A stretch of DNA of 64,000 nucleotides from Thiomonas arsenitoxydans (GCF_000253115.1 NC_014145.1:3563930-3627929), one strand, 5' to 3'. Shown: positions 34,499 through 43,733, numbered from the stretch's first letter. Numbers and translations: made by a program. The notes: generated from the letters alone by a model not told the origin.

Positions 34499-35257
34499 GT
34501 GACCGCCGCCCCTGCTGCAAGCCCTGCGCATCCTGAACGTCGCGGACGCCCCCCCGCCGGATTGCTGGCAGGCGGTTCCTGCGAGTCCATTCTCCTGCCC
34601 CAGATCCGGGACGAACATCCGCTATTGCAACAAGCGCTGAGCGCACTCCACCCCCGGCCGATCGACGATGTGCTGACCTTCACTCCCAAGGCGATCCACA
34701 TCCTCTGTACCTTGCATCCGCTGGTCGTCCGTCCCGTGGGGGGCAGGCAGAGCAAAGGCTATGAGGTGCTCGCCGGGCTGCTGGCCTGGCGCGCGCTGCG
34801 TCCCCATCATGCACTCCACCTCGCCGCACAAACCGCATCCGCTGCCGGGAAACCCGCGGTCACGGCGCCGCTTCAAACCGAAGAATCGGCGGCCCCGCCC
34901 GCACGCGCCAAACAGCGAAAGCGTGCGCCGCCCACTGCGCTGCCTGCCGCGTTTGCTGTGCCCGCGATGGTCTTGCCAAAAGACACGCATGACGACGACA
35001 TCACCGCCTTGCTCTGCGCTGAACGCTGGCTGCTGATCACCAGTGTCGGCCCGCTCAAGGCCTTGCAAGCCGAACTCGTGCAACTGCACGATCAGGCGCG
35101 CAGCCACGGTTGGACTCAAGATCTCACCCCGCAGATCAAGAGTTTGAACGCCTTGGCCCGCGTGCTGGACGTCACCCGTCAGACGCTGTCCACCCGCCGC
35201 CCCACCCGAGCCGACGCGGACGATGCACACCCCAACAGCGCAACAGACCGTCCTTGA
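34499..35257 (+). CDS. ParB-like small protein of the recombinase trio
   Basis: A 252-residue protein with a GTG start. I do not recognise it as a named family. The region at about 60-100 (FTPKAIHILCTLHPLVVRPVG, then GYEVLAGLLAWRAL) closely follows the ParB/Srx N-terminal pattern (P-x-VVRP, G-YE-x-x-AG-x-x-AWRA), so a ParB-like fold is inferred. A Pro/Ala/Arg-rich linker (about 115-150) leads to a helical C-terminal part (ERWLLITSVGPLKALQAEL, LNALARVLDVTRQTLSTRRP), the last of which looks like a helix-turn-helix. Its end overlaps the next gene by 35 bases. It may position or load the two large recombinases on DNA; this is a guess from fold and context. Confidence 0.6.
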   Translation: MTAAPAASPAHPERRGRPPAGLLAGGSCESILLPQIRDEHPLLQQALSALHPRPIDDVLTFTPKAIHILCTLHPLVVRPVGGRQSKGYEVLAGLLAWRALRPHHALHLAAQTASAAGKPAVTAPLQTEESAAPPARAKQRKRAPPTALPAAFAVPAMVLPKDTHDDDITALLCAERWLLITSVGPLKALQAELVQLHDQARSHGWTQDLTPQIKSLNALARVLDVTRQTLSTRRPTRADADDAHPNSATDRP

Positions 35258-37697
35258 CACGCTGCGGCAACTCAGCGGCGATGCCGACGCCGCGGGCGCG
35301 GCACTGCAGTGGATTGAAGCGCCCGACACGGCACTGGCCTTGGCGCTGGTCATCGAAGGCACGCAATTGCTGCTGCCGACCTTGCGCACTGTCGCTGCAG
35401 ATGACGCCACTGCACTGGGCGTCGTGGCGCCGTCTGCCGAGGTCATTGCCGGACTGCAGGCGATGCAGAACGTGCTGAACCCCCCATCGTCCAAGAGCCC
35501 GCCTGCCCTCAAACCGTTGCAACGCCCTGCCGCCACCCGCCTGCAACCGTTTCGCGGTGTGATGTCCTCGCATCCCCTGTACACGCTGTTGGGCAGCTGG
35601 CACTGGCGAAACGCAAATGCAGCGCACAATCCCATAATCCTGAAAGCGGTCGCGATGGTCGTGCTGTTTGCCAAGGCGCGCGCGCAGCAACTCGCAGCCG
35701 AGCAGGCCGGATCCTCTCCGATTTACGACGCCTGCACAGCCTTGCGCGAGCTGGTGCAAAGCCACCCTCAGATCCTGGCCGAGCGCCCCCTGGCAAACGA
35801 CTGGATCCGCATCCCTACATCGAGCGAGCGTGAGTCGCAGGTCGATGCCATTCGTCGCATCATCGAGCCGGTGCTGCGCCACCACGATCTGATCAAGACC
35901 GCCGCACAAGACGACGAAAACGATGAAGACAGCGGCGAGACCTACAGCCCACCGCCCCAAAAACTCCGGCTCGATCTCGGCGATGCGCTGCAGATTCAAT
36001 CCGTGACGCGGCTGCGCACCACGACGGTGGAGGCGCTCAAGCGCAGCGGGCTGAGCCTTGCCGAATTCGACCCGCAGGAAGAATACGTCGAGTGGACCGA
36101 AACTGGCGAAGACGACCCGCTCGATCTCACCCCGCCTGTGCCCAAGGAACGCAGCCTGGCCGAACAGGTGCTGCGCACCCGGGCGCTCATCGCCCGCCGT
36201 GAGCGGTCGATGCAGTTGCTCGCCGCGGATTGGACGCGACTCACCGAAGCGGAAGTGGCGCGGCTGTGGCAGGCCCTCTGCGCCGACAGCAAAAGCCAAG
36301 ACCCGGCGACACGCGAGACGGCCGCCCTGCTGGGACTTGCGCTGTGGACGTCCCATCCGCTGCAGACCGAAGACGGCGGCCTTTGCGCATTGAAGATATT
36401 CTCGTGTGCTCAGGATGCACCGCAGGCCGCCCCGCGGTATCCCTTGTTACTGCTGGATCGCTGGGTATTGCGCTTGCCCGTGCGACGTCCTGCAGGTCAA
36501 CCGGGCTACCACGGCGTCGACCGGAGCAAAGCACGGCCTTGTGCGGACGCCATCGACGTTCCGCTTCCCGTCGTCCTGCGTCCCGTGATCGACGCCCTAC
36601 CCAGCGTGCAGCGCTTATCCACCCCTCCGTACAAAACACGGATTGACGCGTTTGTGCTCGAGCCCTTGCAACAGCAGGCGACTGACTGGCTTCAAGTCCA
36701 TGCGCAGCAAACCGCGGGGCGTCTCACCCTCAGCGCCGTGGGGCAATGGATGTTTCGTCGGCTCGTCGAACAGCGGCGCGATCATGCCCTGGCCAGTCTG
36801 GCTACGGGACGACCTCATCTACTGGCCGACACCGGGCTGCACTATCTGCACGTGCCCACGGGTGACCTCGTGCGCTGGATCCGCCAGGAGCAGGCTCGGG
36901 CCTGGAGGGCGTTGCAGCAGGCAGACCCGAGCTTGGGCGAGAACGGCGATGCCCATTCCACCTCGGCAATCGAACCTGACGCATCGGACATCGGTGTGGG
37001 CGCGCCCATCGTCCCGCTCGACCGGACGGTGCAGGCGCTGGCCCACAGCCTGGACCAAGCGCTGACGCATGCGCGGTCCACTCCCTTGGCCGACGACGCT
37101 TTACTGATTCTGCACAACGCCTTCACGCAGTATGTCCACGCCCTGCTGCGATTCAGTCTGGGGTTGCGCGATGTGGGGCAACCGCTGCCCCACTGGAACC
37201 AGATCGATGGGCATCACGGCGTGGTTCTCCTCAGCGACAAGGACGATACTGCCGCATCCGCCACCCGCCTGGCGCCGCTTTGCACGACTGCGCTGGAGCA
37301 ACTGCGCGTTTACGCCCAGCACGCCCGCGCCACCCTGACCCGCCTGACGCCTGAGACCCTGATCTCACCGCCGCCGGTGCTGTTTTATCTGCGGCGATTT
37401 CATGGCCGACTCGAATGCATCGACCACCCCACGCGAGAGATGCACACCGCGCTGGAGCAGGTCACCGGCTATACCCTGCCGCGCAACACCAGTCGGCATT
37501 GGCTGCGTTCGCGTCTGGTGCAAATGGGGTTGTCGGGCGAGCTCATCGAATTCTTCATGGGGCACTGGCAGCGCGGTGCCGAGCCCTGGGGACGCTACAG
37601 CGCCCTGCCCGCGCGCAGGGTCATCGAGTCTTTACGCGACCCGATCGAACAACTCGTGCGCGAGGCTGGCTTTCACGTGGTTCGGGGCTGGGCTTGA
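35223..37697 (+). CDS. Very large tyrosine-recombinase-like protein (824 aa)
   Basis: An 824-residue protein, about twice the usual integrase size. The first about 600 residues match nothing I recognise; they are helical with an acidic stretch near 225-240 (DDENDEDSGE). The C-terminal about 200 residues keep the tyrosine-recombinase signature in a divergent form: Arg649 in RFSLGLRDVGQPL, Lys673 in LLSDKDD, His759-Trp-Leu-Arg762, His781 in FFMGHWQRG and Tyr792 in WGRYSAL. These spacings suit R-K-HxxR-H-Y. It overlaps both the gene before (35 bases) and the gene after (4 bases, TTGA), so the three are translationally coupled. Whether it is catalytic or a partner of the next recombinase is unknown. 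Confidence 0.7.
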   Translation: MHTPTAQQTVLDTLRQLSGDADAAGAALQWIEAPDTALALALVIEGTQLLLPTLRTVAADDATALGVVAPSAEVIAGLQAMQNVLNPPSSKSPPALKPLQRPAATRLQPFRGVMSSHPLYTLLGSWHWRNANAAHNPIILKAVAMVVLFAKARAQQLAAEQAGSSPIYDACTALRELVQSHPQILAERPLANDWIRIPTSSERESQVDAIRRIIEPVLRHHDLIKTAAQDDENDEDSGETYSPPPQKLRLDLGDALQIQSVTRLRTTTVEALKRSGLSLAEFDPQEEYVEWTETGEDDPLDLTPPVPKERSLAEQVLRTRALIARRERSMQLLAADWTRLTEAEVARLWQALCADSKSQDPATRETAALLGLALWTSHPLQTEDGGLCALKIFSCAQDAPQAAPRYPLLLLDRWVLRLPVRRPAGQPGYHGVDRSKARPCADAIDVPLPVVLRPVIDALPSVQRLSTPPYKTRIDAFVLEPLQQQATDWLQVHAQQTAGRLTLSAVGQWMFRRLVEQRRDHALASLATGRPHLLADTGLHYLHVPTGDLVRWIRQEQARAWRALQQADPSLGENGDAHSTSAIEPDASDIGVGAPIVPLDRTVQALAHSLDQALTHARSTPLADDALLILHNAFTQYVHALLRFSLGLRDVGQPLPHWNQIDGHHGVVLLSDKDDTAASATRLAPLCTTALEQLRVYAQHARATLTRLTPETLISPPPVLFYLRRFHGRLECIDHPTREMHTALEQVTGYTLPRNTSRHWLRSRLVQMGLSGELIEFFMGHWQRGAEPWGRYSALPARRVIESLRDPIEQLVREAGFHVVRGWA

Positions 37698-40600
37698 GCG
37701 ACTGGAAAGGATTCGCCGTCGCCGCGTCCGAGCCGCAGGCCGCAGAGAACGGCTTGCAGCAACGCCGCGCGAACGCAGAGCACCATCGGGCGCGCGCTCA
37801 GGCGCAGGTGCGTGAGTGGATCGCGCAGCAGGGGTTGCAGGATTGGCTGCAGGGCCGCCCCGATCTGGTCATTCCCGATGAAGCGGTGCAAACGCTGCGC
37901 CAACGCATTGATCAAACCTTCACCGGGGCGGAACGACGCTGGGCGACCAACTATCTCAGCGCCGGGCTGGAGCGCGGGCGGCTGGAACGCGGCTGGAGCG
38001 TGCGTGTTCCCCCGCGGATTCTGGTGCTGCGCGGGCCGACCCCGCCGCTCAACGCCCTGACCTTCCCGGCCTTGACGCAAGAGGGCTTGATCGAGCAGGC
38101 GCTTCAAGCCCATTGGCAGCGAAGCGCCCAGACTGGCGCAGAAATCACTTTCGAGCAGATTCTCATCAACGCCATTTGGTCGTCGGCGCTGATCGGCGAA
38201 GACCGCGTCCGGCAAGTCGCCGCCGCGCTCAGGGCCAACACGCTTCGCGTCAGCCCAGATGGTCGCCGGGTTTGGACGGAGTGGATTGACCGCAGCGGCA
38301 ACTGGCAGCGACATCTGTTCGATCCGTTCACCGCCCTGCTTGCGCTGCGCTGGCTCGACCAACGCCGCGACAGCCCGCCCCTGAGCGAAGAAGCCGACTC
38401 GCCCCCGTCTGTGGCACGTCCGATTTGGAAGGCACTCAAACGCTTTCTGGATGTCCAGTCCCTGGGCTTGGACAGCTATACCGACTTCGTGCGCTGCGCC
38501 CAGGCGAAGTGGCACTATCGGCTGCCGCCGTTTCTGGCGCAGGCGGCCCGCGGTCTTGTCGCCAACGCGTGTCTGCCGCCGCACGCCTGGTGGCGTCTGT
38601 TGATGGGCCAGCGACTGGCCCCCGAACCGATCCCGGCGCTGACGGTGGAGCGCACCGGGCCGGGCCGCGCCTCTGAAACGCCGCCTTCGCCCGATGCCAT
38701 CGTCCCCCCTACCGAACTCCGTCGCCTGCTGCGCGCCGCGCCGCAACAGGCTCCGCATATCGTGCGCGTGCTGCGCCACTTCGTGCGCCAGCATGCAACA
38801 GACCGGGACCGGCTGGAAGTCGTCTTGGCCGGATGGCTGACCGGACTGTTGCGCCCTTCTGGCCGCAAGGGCATTCGCCTGAGTTCGGCGCGCGAGCTAC
38901 TCGCCCGAGTGGATCGCAAACTCGCTGCGGTGCTGGGTACGCATCTTCCCGACGAGGTCACGGTCTGGGACGATGCCATCCAGTCCATCGTGCAGGCCAC
39001 GGGGGAGCGTCATCGCAGCAACATCGCCACCGCACTCCAACAGCTCGACACCTTCGTGCGTGCGCACAAACGGTGGGATAGCCCGGCGCCCGACCTGGAC
39101 GAGGGTATGGGTTCCAGCGTCGACGCCCAACTGATCACCGAATCAGAGTTCGTGTCGGTGCGGCAAACACTGCGGCGCAGCGCCCAGCCACGCCACAGCC
39201 AGGCGGCGGCGATCCTGGGCTATCGCTGCGGCCTGCGGCGCACGGAAATCCGCGGGCTGCGCTGGATCGATGTGCAACTGTACCCGCAGCCCCTGCTGTT
39301 CGTGCGCAGCCATGCCGGACGCGCGCTCAAGCGCGACAGCGGCCGCCGAGTGCTGCCGCTGAGCGCGTTCTGCACTCAGGAGGAACTGGATCTGCTGCGC
39401 CGGATCCATGCGGAAACGGAACGACTGCTACAAAACCGCCCGGACTTCAGGCAGACGGCCTTGTTCCTGCCCGATCCGCAGGCGCCGGACCAGCCCCGGC
39501 CCGAGGAGGCCCTGTTCAACCCGGTGCAAGAGGCGATGCGCGCGGTCTGCGGGGAACCGTCGCTGCGATTCCACCACCTGCGGCATAGTGCGGCCAATGC
39601 GCTGCTCGCCCAGTTCATGGACGACCTCACCCCGGGAGCCGCCGCCCTGCTCGGCGTGAAACCCGAGTCCATTGCGCCCAAGCGCCAGGCGCTCCTCGGA
39701 CTGGGCCAAGCCCAGCGCCCTTTGTTGTGGGCTGTGGCCGCCTTCATGGGGCACGCCACGCCGCAAACCACTTTGGGCAGCTATGTGCATCTACTCGACC
39801 TGCTGCTGGGTCTGGCGGTGCAACATGAGGCGTCATCACCGCCTTCGAAGGTCATCGCCTGGTTGGCAGGCTCCACGGTCAATCGGGTCGACGTACAACA
39901 GCACCGCCTGGGCCCACGCAGCAGTTGGGTGGTTCGCAGCGCACACTGGGTTAAAAAGTTAGCGACGTCCTCAGCCCACGCGCAATCCCTGTGTTGTCCC
40001 TGGCCCGTGGAGCCCCCGTCTGGCGTGGCGCCCAGCGCTGGCCAGCCCTCTCCGGTCGAGTCGGCGCTGATGAACATCACCGATGCGCTCGACTTGCTGG
40101 CAGCTTTGCGCCGGGTTCCCTATGACACGGAGTCGGTGCGCCAAGTCAGCGATACTCTGGCACAGCGCATCCATCAAGTCATGGAGCGGTGGGCGCAGTT
40201 GCGCGGTACCAGCCCGGCACGACACACGCGAACCGAACGCCCTGTCGCGCCGATGGTCGTCGGTCATTTGCGACTCGAACGGCCTCGCACCCTCAAGCAA
40301 CTGCGCTCGCGGCCGCTGCGCACCACGGCCCAGGCCATGCTTGAGGCCTTGCGGCACTGGTGGCGGACGGACGCGGCAGCGGCCGAGCAGGCGCTGAGCC
40401 TACACTGGCGCTTGCACGACAGCGATGATCATGCCGTGGCGTTCACCGCACTCGAGGATGCCCGGCGGTGGAAGCAGATGCTCGATACCCTGTCGATGCA
40501 CTCCCCAGTGCTCCAAGCCCACGTGCTGTCATGGCAGCTCCAACCCGCGTTGCGCAGTGCGCACACGGCAACCGAGCAGGTGCATCATTGGGCGACGGCA

Positions 40601-40792
40601 CTCGGTGGCGCGGTGACGATCTCGGTTCAAGCAGCGCGGTCATTCCACCCCTCGCATCCTTCGCCGCCCGATGGGCAGTTGCGGGTGATCGATGCCGCGC
40701 ACGGCAAGGCCCGTCCTGGCGGGCTGATCGCCGCTCTGGATGCCGCCGCTTATGTGATGACGATATCCATACTGGTGAGAAAAGGGCCATAA
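37694..40792 (+). CDS. Giant tyrosine recombinase with C-terminal extension (about 1032 aa)
   Basis: The TTG at 37694 overlaps the stop of the preceding gene and is the best start; the frame stays open upstream into the other gene but there it is a shadow. The catalytic domain lies near 480-710: Arg515 in YRCGLRRTEIRGLRWIDV, Lys546 in RALKRDSGRR, HHLRH at 627-631, His687 in FMGHATPQTTLGSYVHL and the nucleophile Tyr697. About 480 residues precede it and about 335 follow, both of unknown fold; the tail includes repeated helices and a Trp/Arg-rich portion. It is a clear tyrosine recombinase but far longer than phage integrases, and probably acts together with the two genes before it to move a mobile element. 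Confidence 0.85.
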   Translation: MSDWKGFAVAASEPQAAENGLQQRRANAEHHRARAQAQVREWIAQQGLQDWLQGRPDLVIPDEAVQTLRQRIDQTFTGAERRWATNYLSAGLERGRLERGWSVRVPPRILVLRGPTPPLNALTFPALTQEGLIEQALQAHWQRSAQTGAEITFEQILINAIWSSALIGEDRVRQVAAALRANTLRVSPDGRRVWTEWIDRSGNWQRHLFDPFTALLALRWLDQRRDSPPLSEEADSPPSVARPIWKALKRFLDVQSLGLDSYTDFVRCAQAKWHYRLPPFLAQAARGLVANACLPPHAWWRLLMGQRLAPEPIPALTVERTGPGRASETPPSPDAIVPPTELRRLLRAAPQQAPHIVRVLRHFVRQHATDRDRLEVVLAGWLTGLLRPSGRKGIRLSSARELLARVDRKLAAVLGTHLPDEVTVWDDAIQSIVQATGERHRSNIATALQQLDTFVRAHKRWDSPAPDLDEGMGSSVDAQLITESEFVSVRQTLRRSAQPRHSQAAAILGYRCGLRRTEIRGLRWIDVQLYPQPLLFVRSHAGRALKRDSGRRVLPLSAFCTQEELDLLRRIHAETERLLQNRPDFRQTALFLPDPQAPDQPRPEEALFNPVQEAMRAVCGEPSLRFHHLRHSAANALLAQFMDDLTPGAAALLGVKPESIAPKRQALLGLGQAQRPLLWAVAAFMGHATPQTTLGSYVHLLDLLLGLAVQHEASSPPSKVIAWLAGSTVNRVDVQQHRLGPRSSWVVRSAHWVKKLATSSAHAQSLCCPWPVEPPSGVAPSAGQPSPVESALMNITDALDLLAALRRVPYDTESVRQVSDTLAQRIHQVMERWAQLRGTSPARHTRTERPVAPMVVGHLRLERPRTLKQLRSRPLRTTAQAMLEALRHWWRTDAAAAEQALSLHWRLHDSDDHAVAFTALEDARRWKQMLDTLSMHSPVLQAHVLSWQLQPALRSAHTATEQVHHWATALGGAVTISVQAARSFHPSHPSPPDGQLRVIDAAHGKARPGGLIAALDAAAYVMTISILVRKGP

Positions 40793-40946
40793 CCTCCAAC
40801 AGATCGACCTTGCGCTGGGAGTTTGTGGACAGCCTGCCGCCTGCCCACCGCCCGTCCACCGGTCGGCGGCTGCCCACAAGCTCCACAGCGCCCCGCCACC
40901 TCATTCCATTCCCAAACCCGAGCCATCCCGTGTTTTACGAACGCCC

Positions 40947-41903
40947 TCACACTAGTTCGGGCGCTGCCACCCGATAGGGTCGCCGTCCCAAGTGCTTGTG
41001 ATAGGCGCCCCAGCCTGCCCCGTTGGGCAATAATCGCTGCATGAGATCGTCCGTCCCGGAGAGCCGGTCGGCCAGCGAGAGCAGTTCCGCTTCCGGGGTT
41101 TGCGGCTCTCGCAGGCCCATCCACGCCGGGGCATGCGCAACAGCGGCCAGAATGTGCAGCAGCGCCATCTCGTGTCCGGCAGGCAGGCGGATGCGCCAGC
41201 GGGCGATGGCGCCGGCCACCCATTCGATGACGGTGGTGCGATGACCAATGAGTCGCCCGCGGTCGCTCATCCCCCAACTGCCATCGGCACGCCGCCGATA
41301 TTCTTCCGCCTTGCCGGCGTCGTGCAACAGCGCCGCCAGCACGGCCAGATCCCGGTCGACATACGCCCGGTCGGTCGCCAGTGCGCGCACCTGCTCGGCC
41401 ACTTCGACGGTATGGCGCAGATTGCCCGCTTCGTCGTGATGGTGTCCTTCCATCGAAGACGGGCCGGTACAGAACCGTCGAAACCGCTCTGCGTCCCAAA
41501 AGAGGGCGTTGAGCAATAGGCGGTGGGAAACCGGCAAAGCCTCCCACAGCCGGTGCGCGCGCTGCAGTAGCGCAGGCTCTACCGGCCATCCGGGCAATGC
41601 GGTCTGGAACAATCCCAGCTCGGCCACGGGCCGCTCCAAGACCACCAGCCGCGCGATGGCCAGGCAGCCGTTCTCGCTGCGCCCAGGGCCGCTCCAGCGC
41701 GGACTGACCAACACCCCGCTGCGCAGCCGGGCATCGAGTTGGCCGGAGGACCAGCAGGCTTTGAAGCTGGCCTGGGTGTGAAACAGATGGGCCGTGTGAT
41801 GCAAACATCCGGTCGCATCGGCTCGGCTGTTGACGCTGGCCAGCCGGTAGATCTGCGGCAACATCGGCAAGTCGCTGGGACAGGGGTGCGTGAGATCAGT
41901 CAT
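40947..41903 (-). CDS. HD-domain protein (YhaM/TraI_2-like)
   Basis: A 318-residue protein. The start at 41903 has GGAG upstream and overlaps the end of the integrase gene. After an N-terminal beta-rich region (an OB-like part with RSGVLVSPRWSG) comes an HD phosphohydrolase-type domain: GHHHDEAGNLRHTVEVAEQ, ALLHDAGKAEEY (the His-Asp pair), GHRTTVIEWV and a late HEMALLHILAAVAH. Two relatives share this layout: YhaM-type 3'-5' exoribonucleases and the HD-containing TraI_2/MobH relaxase domain of conjugative elements. The protein is too short for a full MobH relaxase. Co-expression with an integrase favours a DNA-processing role in a mobile element. Confidence 0.72.
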   Translation of the reverse strand: MTDLTHPCPSDLPMLPQIYRLASVNSRADATGCLHHTAHLFHTQASFKACWSSGQLDARLRSGVLVSPRWSGPGRSENGCLAIARLVVLERPVAELGLFQTALPGWPVEPALLQRAHRLWEALPVSHRLLLNALFWDAERFRRFCTGPSSMEGHHHDEAGNLRHTVEVAEQVRALATDRAYVDRDLAVLAALLHDAGKAEEYRRRADGSWGMSDRGRLIGHRTTVIEWVAGAIARWRIRLPAGHEMALLHILAAVAHAPAWMGLREPQTPEAELLSLADRLSGTDDLMQRLLPNGAGWGAYHKHLGRRPYRVAAPELV

Positions 41904-43146
41904 ATTGGGCTCCATGTGCGGCGGCGGGCAGGTTCTGCGTCACGTCCACACGGGCCATAGCCGTGATGAGCAAGCGCTCGAACGCCGAGCCATCACGACG
42001 GGTCAGGTTGGGGACGTAGCGGCTGTAGACCTTGAACAGCATCTCGGTGGAGGTGTGTCCCATCTGCCGGGCGATCCATTCGGGGTTCTCGCCGGCGGCC
42101 AGCCAGAGGGTGGCGGCCGTATGCCGGGTCTGGTAAGGGCGCCGGGGCGTGGAGCCGAGATAGCGCAGCAACGGGTACCACACGCGCTTGGTGACGTTGT
42201 TGTGATCCAGCGGCTGGCCCTGGCGGTTGCAAAACACCCAGTTCTTCAGAGTCCCGGTGCGCGCAAATTGCCTTTGGAGGGCCTCAAGCACGACCTGGCT
42301 CATCTGCACGTCACGGTTGGACTCGATGGTCTTGGTCTCGTCTTCCTCGCCCGCCACGAGGGTTTCGCGAATGAGAATGAGGCGGCGCGAGAAGTCGACA
42401 TACTTCCACTTGAGCCCGTCGATCTCTCCGGTGCGCAGTCCGGTAAAAATACGCACGGTGTAGTAATCCCGGTAATCCTCGCGCACGGCCGCGAGCAGCG
42501 CCTTGACCTCGTCGAGGGTGAAGGGCTGCACGTCGCTCTTGGCGACCTTGAGCGGTTTGATGTTGTAAAACGGACAGGTAAACTGGTAGCGGTCGGAGGC
42601 TTCAAAGAGGATTCCGCGCAGGATGTTCATCACTGCGTTGATTCTGCGGGGTGACAGGGTTTCCTTCTTGCGGCCCGGAGCTTTGGCGAGTGAGGACCGA
42701 AAGATCAGAATCTGTTCCCGCGAGATGCTTCCGACTTCCTGCTGCCCGAAGTGCGGCAACAGGTGCACCGAAACGATGTCGGCAACCGTGCGCTGGTAAG
42801 AGCGCCGCCATTGCACGGCGTTCTCGGCTTGCCATTGCTGCGCGAAATCGGCGAACAGTGGGGTTGGAGGAATCGCTGCCGCCGTAAACGTCGCTGTGGT
42901 ACTCGGCGGGGCCGACGTTGCGGATGCTATTGCCGATCGGGTGCTAAATCCTGCTTTCGGGAAATAGGCGCCTGGATCAAACGTCCCAAGTTGCATATCG
43001 CGTTGGATTCGTGCAGCAAGCCGCTCCAACTTCTTCCGGTTCTCTTTCGTGTCCTCCATGGACGTCTGTTCACGGTAGCGCTTGCCGCCGTGCCGGAAGT
43101 CCAGAAAGAGCTTGCCCGTGTCTGGGCGGACTCGGATGTTAGGCAT
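41896..43146 (-). CDS. int: Tyrosine integrase with DUF3596-type arm-binding domain
   Basis: A 416-residue integrase. The ATG at 43146 is chosen because the DUF3596 arm domain starts there (MPNIRVRPDTGKLFLDFRHGGKRYREQT); the frame upstream overlaps the excisionase-like gene. A low-complexity Ala/Ser/Thr linker (about 75-100) separates it from the core-binding domain. Catalytic features are FTGLRTGEIDGLKW, the hairpin strand with ETKTIESNR, YQTRHTAAT (Arg-His box), MGHTSTEML and the Tyr in VYSRYVPN. It should excise and integrate its element with the help of the excisionase-like protein encoded just before it. Confidence 0.93.
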   Translation of the reverse strand: MPNIRVRPDTGKLFLDFRHGGKRYREQTSMEDTKENRKKLERLAARIQRDMQLGTFDPGAYFPKAGFSTRSAIASATSAPPSTTATFTAAAIPPTPLFADFAQQWQAENAVQWRRSYQRTVADIVSVHLLPHFGQQEVGSISREQILIFRSSLAKAPGRKKETLSPRRINAVMNILRGILFEASDRYQFTCPFYNIKPLKVAKSDVQPFTLDEVKALLAAVREDYRDYYTVRIFTGLRTGEIDGLKWKYVDFSRRLILIRETLVAGEEDETKTIESNRDVQMSQVVLEALQRQFARTGTLKNWVFCNRQGQPLDHNNVTKRVWYPLLRYLGSTPRRPYQTRHTAATLWLAAGENPEWIARQMGHTSTEMLFKVYSRYVPNLTRRDGSAFERLLITAMARVDVTQNLPAAAHGAQYD

Positions 43147-43369
43147 GACACACGCTCCCGTCTGCCATCCGAATCGCCGAAGACTCGCCCGACAGCGCGT
43201 TGAGGTCTTTTTCGATCTGCTCCCAGATGTAGAGGATCTTGCGGCGCCCGAATGGGCGCACGTAGTGAATGCCTTCAAGCAGCACGGAGTCCTTGAGACG
43301 TTCGCGGATTGTCCGCGCGTCGTACTTGATCCGGGCTGAAAGCTCGTCGGTGGTGAGATAGGTGCACAT
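43139..43369 (-). CDS. Excisionase-like helix-turn-helix protein
   Basis: A 76-residue protein with AGGAGAG before the ATG. The pattern LTTDELSARIKYDARTIRERL followed by EGIHYVRPFGRRKILYIWEQIEKDL is the winged helix of excisionase-type proteins that precede DUF3596 integrases. Its stop overlaps the integrase start, so the pair is coupled. It probably sets the direction of recombination. Confidence 0.75.
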   Translation of the reverse strand: MCTYLTTDELSARIKYDARTIRERLKDSVLLEGIHYVRPFGRRKILYIWEQIEKDLNALSGESSAIRMADGSVCHA

Positions 43370-43463
43370 CGTGTTGCTCTCCTAGTAAGATGCGTTGAAG
43401 GTCGGATTCACTCCCCATTGCTCGGAATGATCTCCTAGAGACCATTCTATGTCGTTGTAGATC

Positions 43464-43497
43464 TTTTGCAAGCCAAAACGATCTCCCTGTTGCAAAA
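43464..43497. promoter_or_regulatory. Inverted repeat in the divergent integrase/regulator promoter region
   Basis: TTTTGCAA (43464-43471) and TTGCAAAA (43490-43497) form an inverted repeat in an AT-rich patch 20 bases before the regulator ATG. It probably serves the Cro/C1-type regulator encoded beside it. A TCTCCTAG word occurs twice nearby (43377 and 43430 regions). Confidence 0.5.
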
Positions 43498-43517
43498 ATG
43501 ATTCGCTGGAGGTCATT

Positions 43518-43733
43518 GTGATCAAGTGCAGACTCTCTTCACTGCTGGGCGACCGCAAACTCAAGATTGCGGACGTCGCGCGCGACACCGGGATCAACCG
43601 CGGAACCTTGACGCGCCTCTATCACGAGACTGCAGAGCGGATAGAGCTCGATGTGCTGGACAAGCTTTGCGAGTACTTCGGGTGTGAAGTGCAGGATTTG
43701 CTACGGCACGAGGCCGGAACCTCGGCACGATAG
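43518..43733 (+). CDS. Cro/C1-type helix-turn-helix regulator
   Basis: A 71-residue XRE protein of the short HTH_26 type: VIKCRLSSLLGDRKLKIADVA, RDTGINRGTLTRLYHETAER as the recognition helix region, then DVLDKLCEYFGCEVQDLLRHE. GGAGGT-like bases precede the start codon. It is divergent from the excisionase-integrase genes and probably controls them through the inverted repeat just upstream. Confidence 0.88.
   Translation: MIKCRLSSLLGDRKLKIADVARDTGINRGTLTRLYHETAERIELDVLDKLCEYFGCEVQDLLRHEAGTSAR

Larger units (their letters stand above)
34499..43733. mobile_element. Candidate mobile element with recombinase trio and a second integrase module
   Basis: Two recombination modules face each other: the plus-strand trio (34499-40792) and the minus-strand excisionase-integrase-HD module (43369-40947) with its divergent regulator (43518). 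No terminal repeats could be identified by eye, so the limits, and whether this is one element or two nested ones, are uncertain. Confidence 0.45.

Noticed and set aside
37415..37693. 5' extension of the giant recombinase to an upstream ATG
   Set aside because: This stretch is the catalytic end of the preceding gene in another frame; the residues are Arg/His/Ala-rich shadow sequence. The TTG overlapping the stop is the better start.
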